From the NCBI GenBank assembly GCA_035578905.1, contig JAQJVL010000156.1:992001-1056000 (forward strand): 64,000 nucleotides of DNA. Reading direction: 5' to 3'. Of the stretch, positions 1 to 11,254 are shown piece by piece. Source of the stretch: Stictocephala bisonia (lineage: Eukaryota > Arthropoda > Insecta > Hemiptera > Membracidae). A program made the translations under genes and the position numbers. Positions within the stretch are counted from its first letter, which is position 1. Each line of letters opens with the position of its first letter. The notes beneath the pieces are model-generated. The model saw only the letters and a program-made list of their open reading frames with translations. It had not been told where the DNA came from and did no database searches.

Positions 1-270
1 TAAAGTTTTGTGGAGATTGTAGACAATATGTTTGGTTGACTTAATACTGGCACAGCATCCACTCAATGGTAACCATCGGCGTGGACACTACTAAAGTCTG
101 GGTTAGGTGGTAGTCATGGTCTGGATTTTTCAAGTAAAGCTCTTGGTCCCTTGGGTGCCTTTACTACCGAGGTACTAATGGCTCTTTCGAAGGAACGGTC
201 AATCTTAGTTAGTAACAATGACTATATTAGTTCACCTGCACTCATCACAACATTTACCCCTTATATTCCT
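1..270 (+). repeat. SINE-like dispersed repeat (family 3) fragment
   Basis: This stretch resembles 5200-5540 in the same orientation. Shared blocks include the segments around TTAATACTG, CTCAATGGT and GTGGAC, and later GGCTCTTTC and AGTAACAATGACTA. The tRNA-like head seen in the better copy at 5170-5560 is poorly preserved here. It is a dispersed repeat, not a gene. Its left end may lie outside the window. Confidence 0.6.
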
Positions 271-1462
271 TTATATATATGTGTGTGTGTGTTCAGCATA
301 ATAATGAACATTAACATAGTCTAATAGGGGTGGTTCTCTCGTCATTGTATTTTATGCAATCTAACACTCTGAATTGTCTTTGCTGATCTATAAACCACAG
401 GTTATGCACCATGTAAAATAAAAAATACAATACAAATATGATAAGGAATTTTAACAATTTACATTTTACAAATTTAACATATTTAAAAACTTGTATTTTA
501 TTTGTATTTAGGTTTAATTAATAATGTGTCTTGAAACAGTTGTCTACATTGAACTAAGAGGATTAAAATTAGGTAAATAACTGTATTTTAATTGTATTAC
601 TTGGCATAGATATAAGATTATTATTAGTATAAATACTGCTCTCTTGGATTCATTCTCTTCCTGTTTAAATTTACTAACATTTGAAGTGTATTTATAAAAC
701 CCTAGGTTTCTTTGACGATTAATTCATTTATCAAGTTTAAGAATTTGTATTATTTAGTTGTAATGAAAGTAAATTAAGATGTGTATTCCAAGTATCTTTC
801 AAGTTTTTTATTGAGATAGTTATCTTTCTATAAATAAACAAGTTTTAAATAATGTACTAATCTTGAAGTATTGTAAATTGAACTATACTCATTTCCTCTT
901 ATGTATATACAACATGTTTTAGATATTAGTAATTTTGTATTTCATTTTAAATCAAACCCTAGATTTATGATATGAGAATGTTCATGAATGTATACATGCT
1001 ACGGACAATAAGCAATTTCACTCTTTTATTCATTTGAAAGATAATGTAAATTCCAAAAAATAACCTGACACATCAGTAGTTTCGTCTTAGTATGAACTAG
1101 TTACATACATACTACTTTTCACAGAGTCCAATTAACAAGTTTAGCTGTAATCGTGGTACAAACACACAGATACAATCTAACTGTCAACTTCAAATATATA
1201 ATTATCTTTGTTTGATCAATTAATTAATACACCAAATATGATATATCATATTATGATTTGATAATAGTAAAGAATGAGTCTTTGGCCAACAAAAAGAACA
1301 AGAATTTGATATATTGATATATTTCAAAATAAGAAGTAGAAACTCCTAACTTACCGATCAATTTTGGTCACACTGAAGGACACAAGTAACAAAACTACAC
1401 CTTAAAATAATACTCGTCACATTGATTATTTCAGTTGAGTCAATACACTAATGATGTTACAG
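271..1462. other. AT-rich non-coding stretch before exon a
   Basis: Very AT-rich with short poly-A/T tracts. I see no coding exon or transposon ends. Because exon a is internal (phase 0 with an upstream acceptor), this is most likely intron of the coiled-coil gene. A competing acceptor ends at 1434, but using it would place an in-frame TGA right after the junction. Confidence 0.5.
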
Positions 1463-1627
1463 ACACTGCACAACCTGTTGGTGTCAATAGATGAAAGGCT
1501 TCACTCCTTAGTTAGTGCTAAATGGGAATCCACTTTGAGGGAAATGGAACAGAGGATAGAATCACTTGAGTCTACCTTCCGCAGACTGGATTCAACTTTT
1601 CAAGAAAGACTGGATAAATTAGAAAGG
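1463..1627 (+). CDS. Coiled-coil protein gene, exon a
   Basis: This is a 165-bp internal exon of 55 codons, phase 0 at both ends. It is preceded by acceptor GTTACAG (ends 1462) and followed by donor AGG|GTGAGA. The peptide starts TLHNLLVSIDERLHS and is a clear heptad-patterned helix (REMEQRIESLESTFRRLDS) with no cysteine. It is the first exon I can support of the plus-strand gene continuing at 7550, 8339, 12249, 13563, 14823, 17639, 21999, 23396 and 25737. The ATG at 1451 lies before the acceptor and is probably not a start; the true start is upstream of the window. No domain family is recognised. The later N-glycosylation-rich exon suggests an extracellular protein, which is inference. Confidence 0.72.
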
Positions 1628-1694
1628 GTGAGAAATAGTTGATTATCTTTTGTAACATATAATAATTTAGTGTTGTTTTTGAAAATACAAAATT

Positions 1695-1939
1695 TAACAA
1701 ATAATAAGGATAACGTACCTTTGTCGTCTTCAGCTACAAAATATTTTATTGGACTACCGGTTTTAGAGCAAGAACTCCATGGTCACATACATTGTACGTT
1801 GTCAAAACAGTCACATTCTTTAACTGTTTTGACAACGTACAGTGGATGTGACCATGGAGTTCTTGCTCTGAAACCGGTAGTCCAATAAAATATTTTGTAG
1901 CTGAAGACGACAAAGGTACGTTAACCTTATTATTTGTTA
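1695..1939. repeat. Near-perfect 117-bp-arm palindrome (foldback element)
   Basis: The arms 1695-1811 and 1823-1939 are inverted copies with only a few mismatches, separated by an 11-base loop (1812-1822). The outer ends read ACAAATAATAAGG. The same ORF-like peptide therefore appears on both strands, which marks a symmetric hairpin rather than a gene. A further partial copy of the outer end lies at about 1975-1990 after a TA-rich spacer. It sits in the intron after exon a. It is likely a foldback MITE; I did not identify the superfamily. Confidence 0.85.
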
Positions 1940-4104
1940 TATATATATATATCAGCTCAGGAGGCTGATAATATAACAAATAATAAGGTTATTTGTTAAA
2001 TATATCAGTGAAGTGAAGCCTTTCATGAAGGACCAATGAATAAATACAAAATTTACTAATGCTAACATTTGTGAGAAAAAAAAGTTTATACTAAATACCA
2101 AATATCTGTAATCAGCATTTAACATACAGTAGTTACTGATGATTAATAGAGGACAAAATTAAATTAAGAGTAATCATTAACAAAGTCAAATTCAAAAATG
2201 AAATCAATTAGTGTAAAATTTTAACTGTAAAAACATCCGCAATGTTATAATGTGATTAGTTTATGTGCTTGTAGAAATTTGTCTAGCAATATCGAAACCC
2301 TAATTAATTTCATTCAAAACAAATTATAATTTTAAAATTAGACGCTACAAGTTTAAATATATCACAAATCACATAAAAAAGGCAACTTCCTATAAAATGT
2401 GAAGGTATTAGGGGGATAGTTTGAAGGATCTATCTACTGTCAGGAGTAAATTTTGAAAATATTATACCCTGAGACTTTGTTTGTGTGCCTATTTTATCTG
2501 ACATCGCAGGCTGTGATCAAACCTGTTCCTCACTGGGCTTTGCTCGTTCACTCGTTCATTATACATATGGTTACCAAACGCTGACCTGCAGTACTTGTCA
2601 AACAGTTATCTTTGATACAACAACTTCGCTACTTACGGCTTACATTATGTGTTCATAAACACTATGTAACAACTGTTTATTTCTATCCGTTATATGATAC
2701 AGACTTGTAGTATGCGGCAATACAAATAAGATTAAGGCACGATTATTCTCATAATAAAAAAAATTTAGGAGTAATGACTAACTTACAGCCATAAGAAAAC
2801 TGTAAACCTCTTCTTATTATGCCTGAAATCCAGACCATTATAAAACTTTATATTTTTTTATCTAATTAAATATATTTTTCAAAATCCACAGTAGTAAAAG
2901 CTGAGTGGTATTAAACACTCCCAAAACACCAGAAATAAGAATGCAGCAATATCCACTTCCAATCAAAAAAACATTTTATTTGGAATTTTCAAATGCTTGG
3001 CCTGATTTTTACTTACTCCCATATGCGTAGTCTAAGCATAGAGAAAGTAATGTGATCATCCAAAAAATTTTTACAAGTTGGTGTAAAATCCATTTTAGAG
3101 TCCCCTGAAACTAAGTGGTTTTTTTTTAATTTTTTTATGTCAATCCGTAAGTGTGTATGTTCAGTTTGCTGGAGACCAAACGGATGGATCAATTTTTATG
3201 AGATTTGCTATGTATGTGTATTTAGCCAATATCTCCAGACCATTTTTTTTATTTTTTGAAATTTTAGTTTTTTTTTCTTTTTATGGGCAAGAAACATACA
3301 AATAAGGAATTTTCTCAAAAACGGCTCACAATTTGAATTGAATATTTACAATTTAAAATATTTTATTAAAAGATATATGTCTCTAACTTGAATAGTTTTT
3401 TAACTATATCAAAAGAATCAAACTCGTAGTAATTTTCAAAGTTTTGATTTTTTTTTTTTTAATATGGAAGGAAAAATTTGCCCATTCTTTGGAACCATTT
3501 ATTTTTATTTGTTAAGTGTTAATGCTTAAGTTTTGGATTTAATTTGATAGGTAATGTATTGAAAGACAGTATTTCAACTTTAAGTAGGGATGACATGTCT
3601 AGTCTTTGGTGGCTGTAAAACTATTAATAATTGTTCAAACAAGAATGACCCATAAGAGATGTATCCATTAAACACCATAGTTCCCAAAAACTCTGTAATG
3701 ACTGTAACTTTCCTCTAATAATTATATCAATATTATCTCAGTTGTGGCTGTGTTTACTTTTAAACAGATTTTTATTTCTAGTATTACTGACAAAAAAAAA
3801 TCATGATCTACGTATTAATTTTTTATTAAAAAATAAATTTAGATTTTTCCAGCTTTTTGGTAAATTATAAACATTACTTTAAGATACATGAAACAATTTT
3901 TTATGTCCAATCAAAGTTATTAGAAAGTTGTATGTTGCCATTTGTTTATTTGCTATACCAATAAAAACTACATTTAGATCTTTATTGGGTTCATATAAAA
4001 TTGAAAGACAAACCTAAACTTACTCAAATAAAATAGCAACTATGTGGTTTTACTGTAATAAGAATAAAAATGAAGCATTAATGGAGCTATTAACTATTGA
4101 AATA
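1940..4104. other. Intron, AT-rich, no gene seen
   Basis: Intron between exons a and b. The stretch about 3000-3260 (with a GGAGACCAAACGGATGGATC block) has the look of a dispersed repeat, but no second copy is present in the window. No coding signal is seen. Confidence 0.45.
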
Positions 4105-4681
4105 GAAACGCGACTGTATTACTGGGGTTCAATATACATAGTGAAAAAAAATATAGAAACACTTTCACAACAATTCTATTTTTTCCATAGGTTTTCCATA
4201 GGTGACTGTATTACTGGAGTTTAATATACAGAGTGGAAAAAATATAGAAACACCTTCACAACAATTCTATTTCTTTCCATAGGTTTAATAATTTAACTTT
4301 TTTAATAATTGTGTCCCATAAAGTATAATTTTTGGTCAGAGTAATTTACTTAAAACCGTTAAATAGTGGGGATATAATATTCTTCAAATTAGTTATTTTG
4401 AAATTCAAATGACCGCTACTCAGGAAAAGATAAACCTTTCGAAGTCCGGTTTGTGGCAATTAATTTCTCTTGGCTAGACTTTTCATTTGATACCAAACTC
4501 GACCTATGCCTACGATGATTTTCATTCAACTCCTCGTCGGCCATCGTCTTAAAAAGATTAAATGTCACTAATGGCGTCAAAAAGTATGTTCTTTGTAACC
4601 ATGATCATGTACAAGATTTCACTTTTACAAGTGAAGTCATACAAAAGTTGTGAAAGTGTTTCTACATTTTTTTCTACCCTA
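4105..4681. mobile_element. Tc1-like MITE with duplicated left end
   Basis: The element body spans about 4229-4681, flanked by TA. The left end reads CAGAGTGGAAAAAATATAG and the right end is its complement, ending TTTTTTTCTACCCT. A related copy of nearly equal length lies at 14303-14750. The left about 110 bp is also present as an imperfect tandem copy at 4105-4215 (GACTGTATTACTGG motif twice). No transposase is encoded. TA duplication and terminal CAG fit the Tc1/mariner superfamily. Confidence 0.65.
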
Positions 4682-4894
4682 TATAAACACATAAATCCAT
4701 CCACCCAAACCACTTATACAAATCTAAAACATGGATAAAGACCAATGGAGTAATCTAATAAAAAAAGAAATGTTAGATGAATTCAGCAGTGAAAACAAAT
4801 AGTTGATTGGAAATAATATCGAAAAATCATAGTTCATTAGCTATACCACTTGCCATTGCTGCACTCACTAAGTTTTATTTATTTTATTTTTTTT

Positions 4895-5165
4895 ATTTAT
4901 TCGTAAGACGCCGATCGTCAAGATACGGGTGAATACGGATTCCGAATGAGTGTGATGAGTGTATATGAGCGAATGTAGTCATTGTTACAAACTAAGGCCG
5001 ACTATTCCTTAGAAACTGTCATTAATTAATAGCCCAATGACAAATGAACGCCGGTGGTTATCAGCTGATCCTTCTCAAAATGTATTGACACTGATTGGGA
5101 TCGAACTGACAACCTTTAGCACATGAAGCTGGGATTGAATCAACTACGCTACCGACCAATTGTTC
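4895..5165 (-). mobile_element. tRNA-derived SINE (family 2)
   Basis: Read on the minus strand, the head at 5165-5090 resembles a tRNA: GGTCGGTAGCGTAGTTGATT is A-box-like and GTTCGATCCC is B-box-like. A body follows that includes the conserved AATAGCCCAATGACAAATGA block (plus-strand reading). Related copies lie at 27235-27440 and 61190-61400, and a tail fragment at 39905-40025. It is non-coding and located in the a-b intron. Confidence 0.65.
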
Positions 5166-5169
5166 ATAT

Positions 5170-5560
5170 TTCATTAGTCAGCACTAGCACTATAACCCGC
5201 GGAAAGAATTATGGAGATGGTTGGAGATAGGTCCTCTTAATACTGACAAGGTGTCTGCTCAATGGTTACTATCAATGTGGACTCTACTAAAGAATTCTGG
5301 GTTGTCTGCATGGTGATGTTCAGGGTCAGGATGTTGTGTAGGGAATAACTGACTATTAGGCTTGTCAGTTAGATGAAAATCAGACCGATAATGGGTTCAG
5401 ATCCCACGTAAAACAGTAGGGCCCTTAGTTGCCATGGCTATTGGTTTTTTTATAAGTGGCTCTTTCTAAAGGATAGTTAACCTTAGTAACAATGACTACA
5501 CTCATTCATCTATACTCATCACACTGATTCACTCCTCATATTTTTTAGTAATGAATAATA
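5170..5560 (+). mobile_element. tRNA-related SINE-like repeat (family 3), best copy
   Basis: It contains a B-box-like GGGTTCAGATCCCACG after a segment around GAAAATCAGACCG, resembling the second half of a tRNA. The flanks match the fragment at 1-270 and antisense copies at 38780-38960 and 40030-40310. It is about 390 bp with no ORF. The exact ends are uncertain because it abuts the family-2 SINE on its left. Confidence 0.55.
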
Positions 5561-7549
5561 ATCCAGCATAGTTATTAATCTTTTTAAAATGTTAAGTGAA
5601 ACTAAAGAAATTATGTATAACAATCAGAACATAAGAGAAAAAATATTTATTCCTGATTATTTGGCAATTTATATACAAAGACATGTATAGATTCAGTGTA
5701 GTACCGTCTTACTTCTTTAATGAATAAGCTGCATGTATAAAAAACCATAATTGTATAGTAAAATACAAACAACACAATCTTCACATTAAGAAAACAGAAG
5801 AATATTGAGATAAATGCAGTATCTCCCGTTTGTTTGTTCTGGGGGTTGCCCACTGTAAGATGGATTCTTGGTAAACATGGTAAGCTGACATCACTTTTAA
5901 TGTAAACATCTTCTAAGCAACATGTAACAATAAACAGAAATAGTTGTGGTCATTTTCTTATCAAAGAATTCATAGACTTTCTTGGTAGTATATTTCCCAG
6001 ATTTATTAACTATTATGACATCCAGATGAAAGTATTTAAATGTATAGGTGATCCTTTAAAGGTAAAATCCTTAGGTGATTTTTTAAAGGATAAACCAACT
6101 TCTTCACATACAGCACTTGAAAAAATGTAGCTCTTAAATTCCTTTGCATCAACTAAGTGTTGTCAGAATGAGCAGTTTTTAAGGTTGAAAAATATGCTTA
6201 GTCATGAAACGTACTGAAACTAGTATTTAAAACAGTCAACCTACTACATTTTTTAATAAATTTCAACAAATGGGGTAGTTTTTAAGGACTGAATAATCTT
6301 TAAGTTGCAAAGTATCATAAAATATACTGAAGAGATCAAAATTAACTTTTAAAACATTTACATCAACGCTTTTTTTTCAGAAAACTTTTTTAACATAAAG
6401 GTCAGTTTTCAAAGGTTTAAGCACTGTGAAGAAACCATGGACTATTATTTTAAAGTATACAAATATTTATTTAGCATATTTGAACATAGTTTCAATTAAT
6501 GAAACATGGTAATTTAGTTTTAAATTTATAATGCATGGTGTGATTTTTTTAACCACCAAACAATAGCCACACTTAGGGATATATAACTCAATGGTGAATG
6601 TAGACAAAATTAGACACCCCCTTTGCAGCATAACATGTGCCCCTTCCGTCTAGTATCCTTCCGCTCTGGACTCCGCTACCTAACCGTATCGTTCTACAGC
6701 CTACTTTTTAGTTGCAATAACTGTTTAGTCTAATTATTCTAATAGAAACAAATGATTTACGGTAGAAGAAAACTTTGATCTAAAAGTAAATGTGCTTTGA
6801 TATACTGTAGAGACACAAACAGCTTTTCTTAACAGTTTAAAAGAAGAGTATGTATTTTAATGTGTTGTATGTTTTGTAAAAGAAAAGAGAAACACGTCCT
6901 AACTACTAACTTGATCCGTTTTTAATCGTACATATTTTTACACATTACACTAATATTAGCTTCATTAAATACTGAGTTTTCAATGTATGGATTTAGAAGT
7001 AATAGGAAAATAAAATAAAACATTGACACACAATCTGACATGAGAAAATAAACATTAAAATCCTAAACATATCACATCACAGGCATATCAAGAGAATGGA
7101 ACCTTCTAGGTTCACAAAGCAGATTGTAACATTTTATGAAAATCAAAATAGGGCAAAAACAGAAACAATTAGGTGGTTGATGCAACAAAAGGAGATCTAA
7201 AATAAATAAGTACAAAACAGACCTTTAAAATGGAAATATATTCAAGCAAAAGACTTTATTCGAAAATTAATCAGAGTGTGACAGGAAAAAGAACCAGGAC
7301 AATTTAAACTAGCAAAAGAAATTAGCTTGTTCTAAAAGAATGAAACAAATTTGAGCAAAAATAGAAATAAAAACTTAAAAAAAAACAAATAAGTAATGCA
7401 AACATTTTATATAGAACGCAATACTGTTAATAAGAATTTAAGGATAAGTGACTTAATTATTATATAGAAAAGAAATATTCTCTATAACTTTTCTAATCAT
7501 CACATAAACAGTAATGTTAGTAAGCTAATATCTAGGTTTGTTCAAACAG
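5561..7549. other. Intron, AT-rich, no gene seen
   Basis: The rest of the a-b intron. A short less AT-rich patch at about 6600-6710 has no recognisable content. No exons with matching splice sites or transposon termini were found. Confidence 0.45.
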
Positions 7550-7699
7550 AATCTCAACTCCAAGGAGCTAAAAGATGAGTTGATGGTAGAAAAACTGTCT
7601 CACAAAATGCGAGATATTTTGGACACAAGTTATGATCGATACAGTCGCAGACTTGGATACACTGAAGAGCGACTAGAAATGTCGTTAAAGAAAGTACAA
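7550..7699 (+). CDS. Coiled-coil protein gene, exon b
   Basis: A 150-bp exon of 50 codons, phase 0/0, between acceptor TTCAAACAG and donor CAA|GTGAGT. The peptide begins NLNSKELKDELMVEKLSHK and continues with charged heptads to LEMSLKKVQ. There is no cysteine and no known motif. It joins in frame with exon a and exon c and has the same size as exon c, which suggests an exon-wise repeated helical rod. Confidence 0.78.
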
Positions 7700-8338
7700 G
7701 TGAGTATGTTCTTAGTAAACTGCTGTGTAAGACTATGATTTAAATAACGAAGCTAGTAAGAAAACAACCAGCTTAGTAAGTAATAACACAATATTTAAAG
7801 GTCTGTAAAAACATATTTCAAGTAGTATACAAACTAATTAAGTAGTTTTTATTTTAGTGTTAAACACAATCTTTTATTTTAGTTATTTATTAACCATTAC
7901 TGCACATAATCTTGTGAAAGAGAAAAAATATTAGTTTATAAACAAAGGATCTCTATGACCATCTGAATTTCTTGGAAGAACAATACAGATAAGAAAAGGA
8001 TAGGAAAATTTTAAATTTTTGTTAAGCTGAATTAATTCATTTCTAATGTGCCAATTTACTATTGTATTTTTTGTTTCTAGTTAAATGCTTTCCTTTTTTA
8101 GCTGACAGAATGTTTCTGTTATATCTTCATACTTAGCAACGTTAACATTAATATTGAAATGGAATTTGGGCCATGCTAGTCTTCCTTTATTTTGTTTAAA
8201 TTTAACAAAAGTTAATTATGTGAAGAAAGTGTTTGGTAGTACAATCAATAAACAATGTCATAATGTTGTTTCAACCTTTAGAGCACTTTTGCTATTTTCT
8301 TCCCTTCTAGAACAGGACTTAACTGATTAACATTTCAG
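7700..8338. other. Intron between exons b and c
   Basis: AT-rich, ending in a TTAACATTTCAG acceptor. Nothing else was recognised. Confidence 0.6.
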
Positions 8339-8488
8339 ATGAGTGTTGAAGGTATTTTAAATCGGATGGAGAAACAACAAGAAGACATCCAGACTGACGT
8401 GACAGAGACAGTGGCCTTGATGGAGGACTTTAAGACTACTGACGACAGACTTAATTCTACACATAAAGCCATCCATCAGCAAATCCAG
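8339..8488 (+). CDS. Coiled-coil protein gene, exon c
   Basis: A 150-bp exon of 50 codons, phase 0/0, with acceptor CATTTCAG and a good donor CAG|GTAAGA. The peptide starts MSVEGILNRMEKQQEDIQTD and is acidic and helical (TETVALMEDFKTTDDRL). The initial ATG is the first codon of the exon. It could only be a start if transcription began nearby, and the strong acceptor argues for an internal exon. Confidence 0.78.
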
Positions 8489-8581
8489 GTAAGATTTTGG
8501 AGTGAAATCCATTCGTACTAAGAAATATTAATTGAATAAAACTCAAAAGAATACCAGATTTATATTCCTGAAGATGTAATA

Positions 8582-8945
8582 TTGAGATGCATGAAGATGT
8601 ATATTGATGTTCCACAGCATAGACTCAGTAAAACCTCTGACTCTTCTCAAATAAATGCCATAAAATTTTTCAATAAACTACCACCTTCTGCTCGAACCAT
8701 TCCTTTCAAAAACTTCAAATCTAAAATATATGACTGGCTAGTTTGTAATCCTTTTTATTCAATTCAAGAGTTTTTACTGTGTGACGCTTCAGTTATTGTA
8801 TTATCTTTATAACTCAACGGAAACTTAGCATAGCTATATATCTTTATTAAAAATAAAAATTAGGTTTAATGTAACACAAGTGACAATGCCTATTTCATGT
8901 ATACTTATGATCAATGGCAATAAAGAATTTGAATTTGAATTGAAG
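8582..8945 (+). mobile_element. Non-LTR retrotransposon 3' end
   Basis: A 77-codon open frame (8582-8812) carries the C-terminal tail typical of jockey/CR1-type reverse transcriptase ORFs: INAIKFFNKLPPSARTIPFK, then FKSKIYDWLVCNPFYSIQEF. After the stop comes a short AT-rich 3' UTR and a repetitive tail, GAATTTGAATTTGAATTGAA. It is a 5'-truncated copy lying in the c-d intron. Confidence 0.75.
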
Positions 8946-10095
8946 TTTAAGTAAACCAAAGTTAAAAATCAACAGCATTATTTTTACAGTTCAGTACATT
9001 GACAAGGATTCTATTTTGACCGACAAATATGAAAACACTATCTATAATATCAAAAGATAAGTAACATTAAAATATTTTAAAAATCTTGGTTTTAGTTTCA
9101 ATATTACGTCATACATGATTTTCCCTCTAATACTTTTATAAGCTTCATTCTTAGTATTTTGTTGTGTTACTCATTTCATGGACTTGTACACATGATACAC
9201 ATTAGTTAAAAACTCAAAAGAATATCATATGTTAAATTCTTGAGAATCTAATACTGCATTTTAACAAAACCTTTTAAATTATATTATTTCAAAAGCCTGT
9301 ATGAATTCAGAGGAATATGAAAATGCTATCTAAGCTGTTAAAAAATTTAAAGATGCCTTAACTTAAATAACAAAGAAAATTTCTGTTTTATATCAAGTTT
9401 CTGGTTCAATAAAGGAGTCCAAGCAAAATTGAAACCACTTTGAGATTAAGAGCTTTCTTCTTAAGGCAATATATAGGTTAAGATACACTTCAGGTATTGG
9501 GGGGGGGGGGTACTTCAATAAAAACAAACTTCATAATGTCTACTTTTAAAAAAGATACCCTCAGACTTGGAAAAAGCTTGATTCCTTAACATGCCCATGT
9601 TTAAGAAGCAGAAAACTTTTATAGCAACAATTTATATTGTTGAAGAAGTCCTATTTGCTTCCTAAGAATACCCACAGAGGAAAATATACAGAGGTCACTT
9701 TCTTATGACTATGGCAAACGCTTCAGTGGCAGTTAATATAGATTACAACTGATATACATCTTTATACATCTGTAATAATAATTTCTGCATCAATCCTTGA
9801 GGATTTGGGGGTAGTAAATGAGGGACTGACATGGTGCTGGCCCTATGGAGAAATAACATGACAAAGTGGAGAAACAACAACTTGACACACTAACTCATCA
9901 CACATTTGGCGCATTATTGGATGTGCGACCTCTGTTTCCTTCTTCTCTGTAGAAAATCTACCAAACACAAAAACGCACAGTACATGAACACCTACAGGCA
10001 CAAGAAGAACACCTTGACATACAACCAGAAAATACACAAAAGAGGTTTTTTTGAAAACAAATCTTCATATACTACTGTTAAGGCTAAGCCTTTAA
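8946..10095. other. Intron, no gene seen
   Basis: AT-rich intron with a 10-G run at about 9500. Open frames on both strands at 9843-10145 overlap each other and match nothing I know; I treat them as chance. Confidence 0.45.
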
Positions 10096-10448
10096 CCCTC
10101 CAGTGCACGGGTTGCATAGTGAGAGTCCGCATTTCCGAAAAATGAATATTATACAAAAACTAATTATTTCTAATGGCTGTGGTTCCTAGTGCTTAATCCC
10201 ATATCCTTAATAAATACATTAATTGGTTAAGAATAAAAATATACACAATTTAATAGTGTCAATGAGAGCATAAACAAGGTCGCGTACTGCAAATGGCACT
10301 GCTAGACATTGTATTAGCGGACTCACAGTCCGTACTCGTTACTCCGTGCTCTGGAATGGTGAGGCCACTCCAATGGTTTTTAGTAGCAAACTCTCAGTCC
10401 GCACGCATGAACTGGTGTTCATGTGTATACCACGCGTGTATTGGAGGG
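10096..10448. mobile_element. piggyBac-type MITE (TTAA target)
   Basis: A 353-bp element flanked by TTAA on both sides (10092-10095 and 10449-10452). The termini CCCTCCAGTGCACG and CGTGTATTGGAGGG are inverted with two mismatches. Inside are several related blocks such as GAGTCCGCA, GGACTCACAGTCCG and CTCTCAGTCCGC. There is no transposase. Terminal CCC and TTAA duplication are the piggyBac signature. Confidence 0.75.
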
Positions 10449-10452
10449 TTAA

Positions 10453-11053
10453 AATTCCTTCCATCTAATATCAAGGGAGGAGAAATAAAAAGCTAGAGAA
10501 GACTTATGATGTGACATGATATAGATAGAAGGTTGCTGGAATCTAAAATATACATAATTAAAAAGTTTCAAACTAAGACAATTCATTATAGGTGTAGAAT
10601 TTAATAGAAATCAATGTTCATTAGTTTATAATCTCTGGCTGCCGTACAACTGACTTGGTGTTATTCCTAACTATGTTTTTAAATTGTATAATATCCCTAC
10701 GATTTTGTAATAAATTTATAGTTCATGAATTATATGAAGCTGTTTATTTATTGACCTATCAACTAATGTTTTCTGCAAATCTCTATGAAAATTAAAATAT
10801 TGTTGCTTTGTTAAACTGAGCATTTCAAACTATATTATTTGAATGTGGCCAAAAGTTGTTATTACAGTAATTAGAATATTTGAACATACGAGAGAAATCA
10901 ATACTTTATATGATATTATTCATTGTATAAAGGTAAAATGACATGTTTTCTAATCAGTTAAAAGCAAATATGCCTATATTTCTGCGTATGGTTCTACTTG
11001 ATTTCATCCAAAATTTCAACAAAATTGGTACACCATTACTTATTGTCTATTTC
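10453..11053. other. Intron, no gene seen
   Basis: AT-rich. No splice-supported exon, repeat copy or transposon end was found. Confidence 0.45.
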
Positions 11054-11225
11054 CCGGCATGGTGGTTCAGTGGTTAAGGCTTCGGACTGCGGAGGGCAAG
11101 GTCCAAGGTTCGAATCCCAACTGAGCCAACGGTCAGTACTTTACTCGTTGAATAAAGTTCACGCACAGGCTTGCAAGCCCATGTGAACTGGCGAGTGAAG
11201 TTTTTAATGTAAATAAAAAAAAAAG
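11054..11225 (+). mobile_element. tRNA-derived SINE (family 1)
   Basis: A tRNA-like head has A-box GTGGTTCAGTGGTTAAGG and B-box GGTTCGAATCCC. A tail follows with AAAGTTCACGCACAGG and CCCATGTGAACTGGCGAG, ending in an A-rich stretch. A second full-length relative is at 39490-39627 and antisense tail fragments lie at 16710-16769 and 54494-54550. It is a Pol III-type short interspersed element, not a functional tRNA gene. Confidence 0.8.
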
Positions 11226-11254
11226 AAGTAATTTAAAATACAACTTTCGTATTA

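Noticed and set aside
9843..10145. Overlapping frames on both strands as a small gene
   Set aside because: No splice sites, motif or codon signal; the plus-strand frame runs into the MITE at 10096.
11054..11120. Functional tRNA gene at the SINE head
   Set aside because: The arms do not pair as a full cloverleaf and it is followed by a repeated SINE tail found elsewhere in the window.
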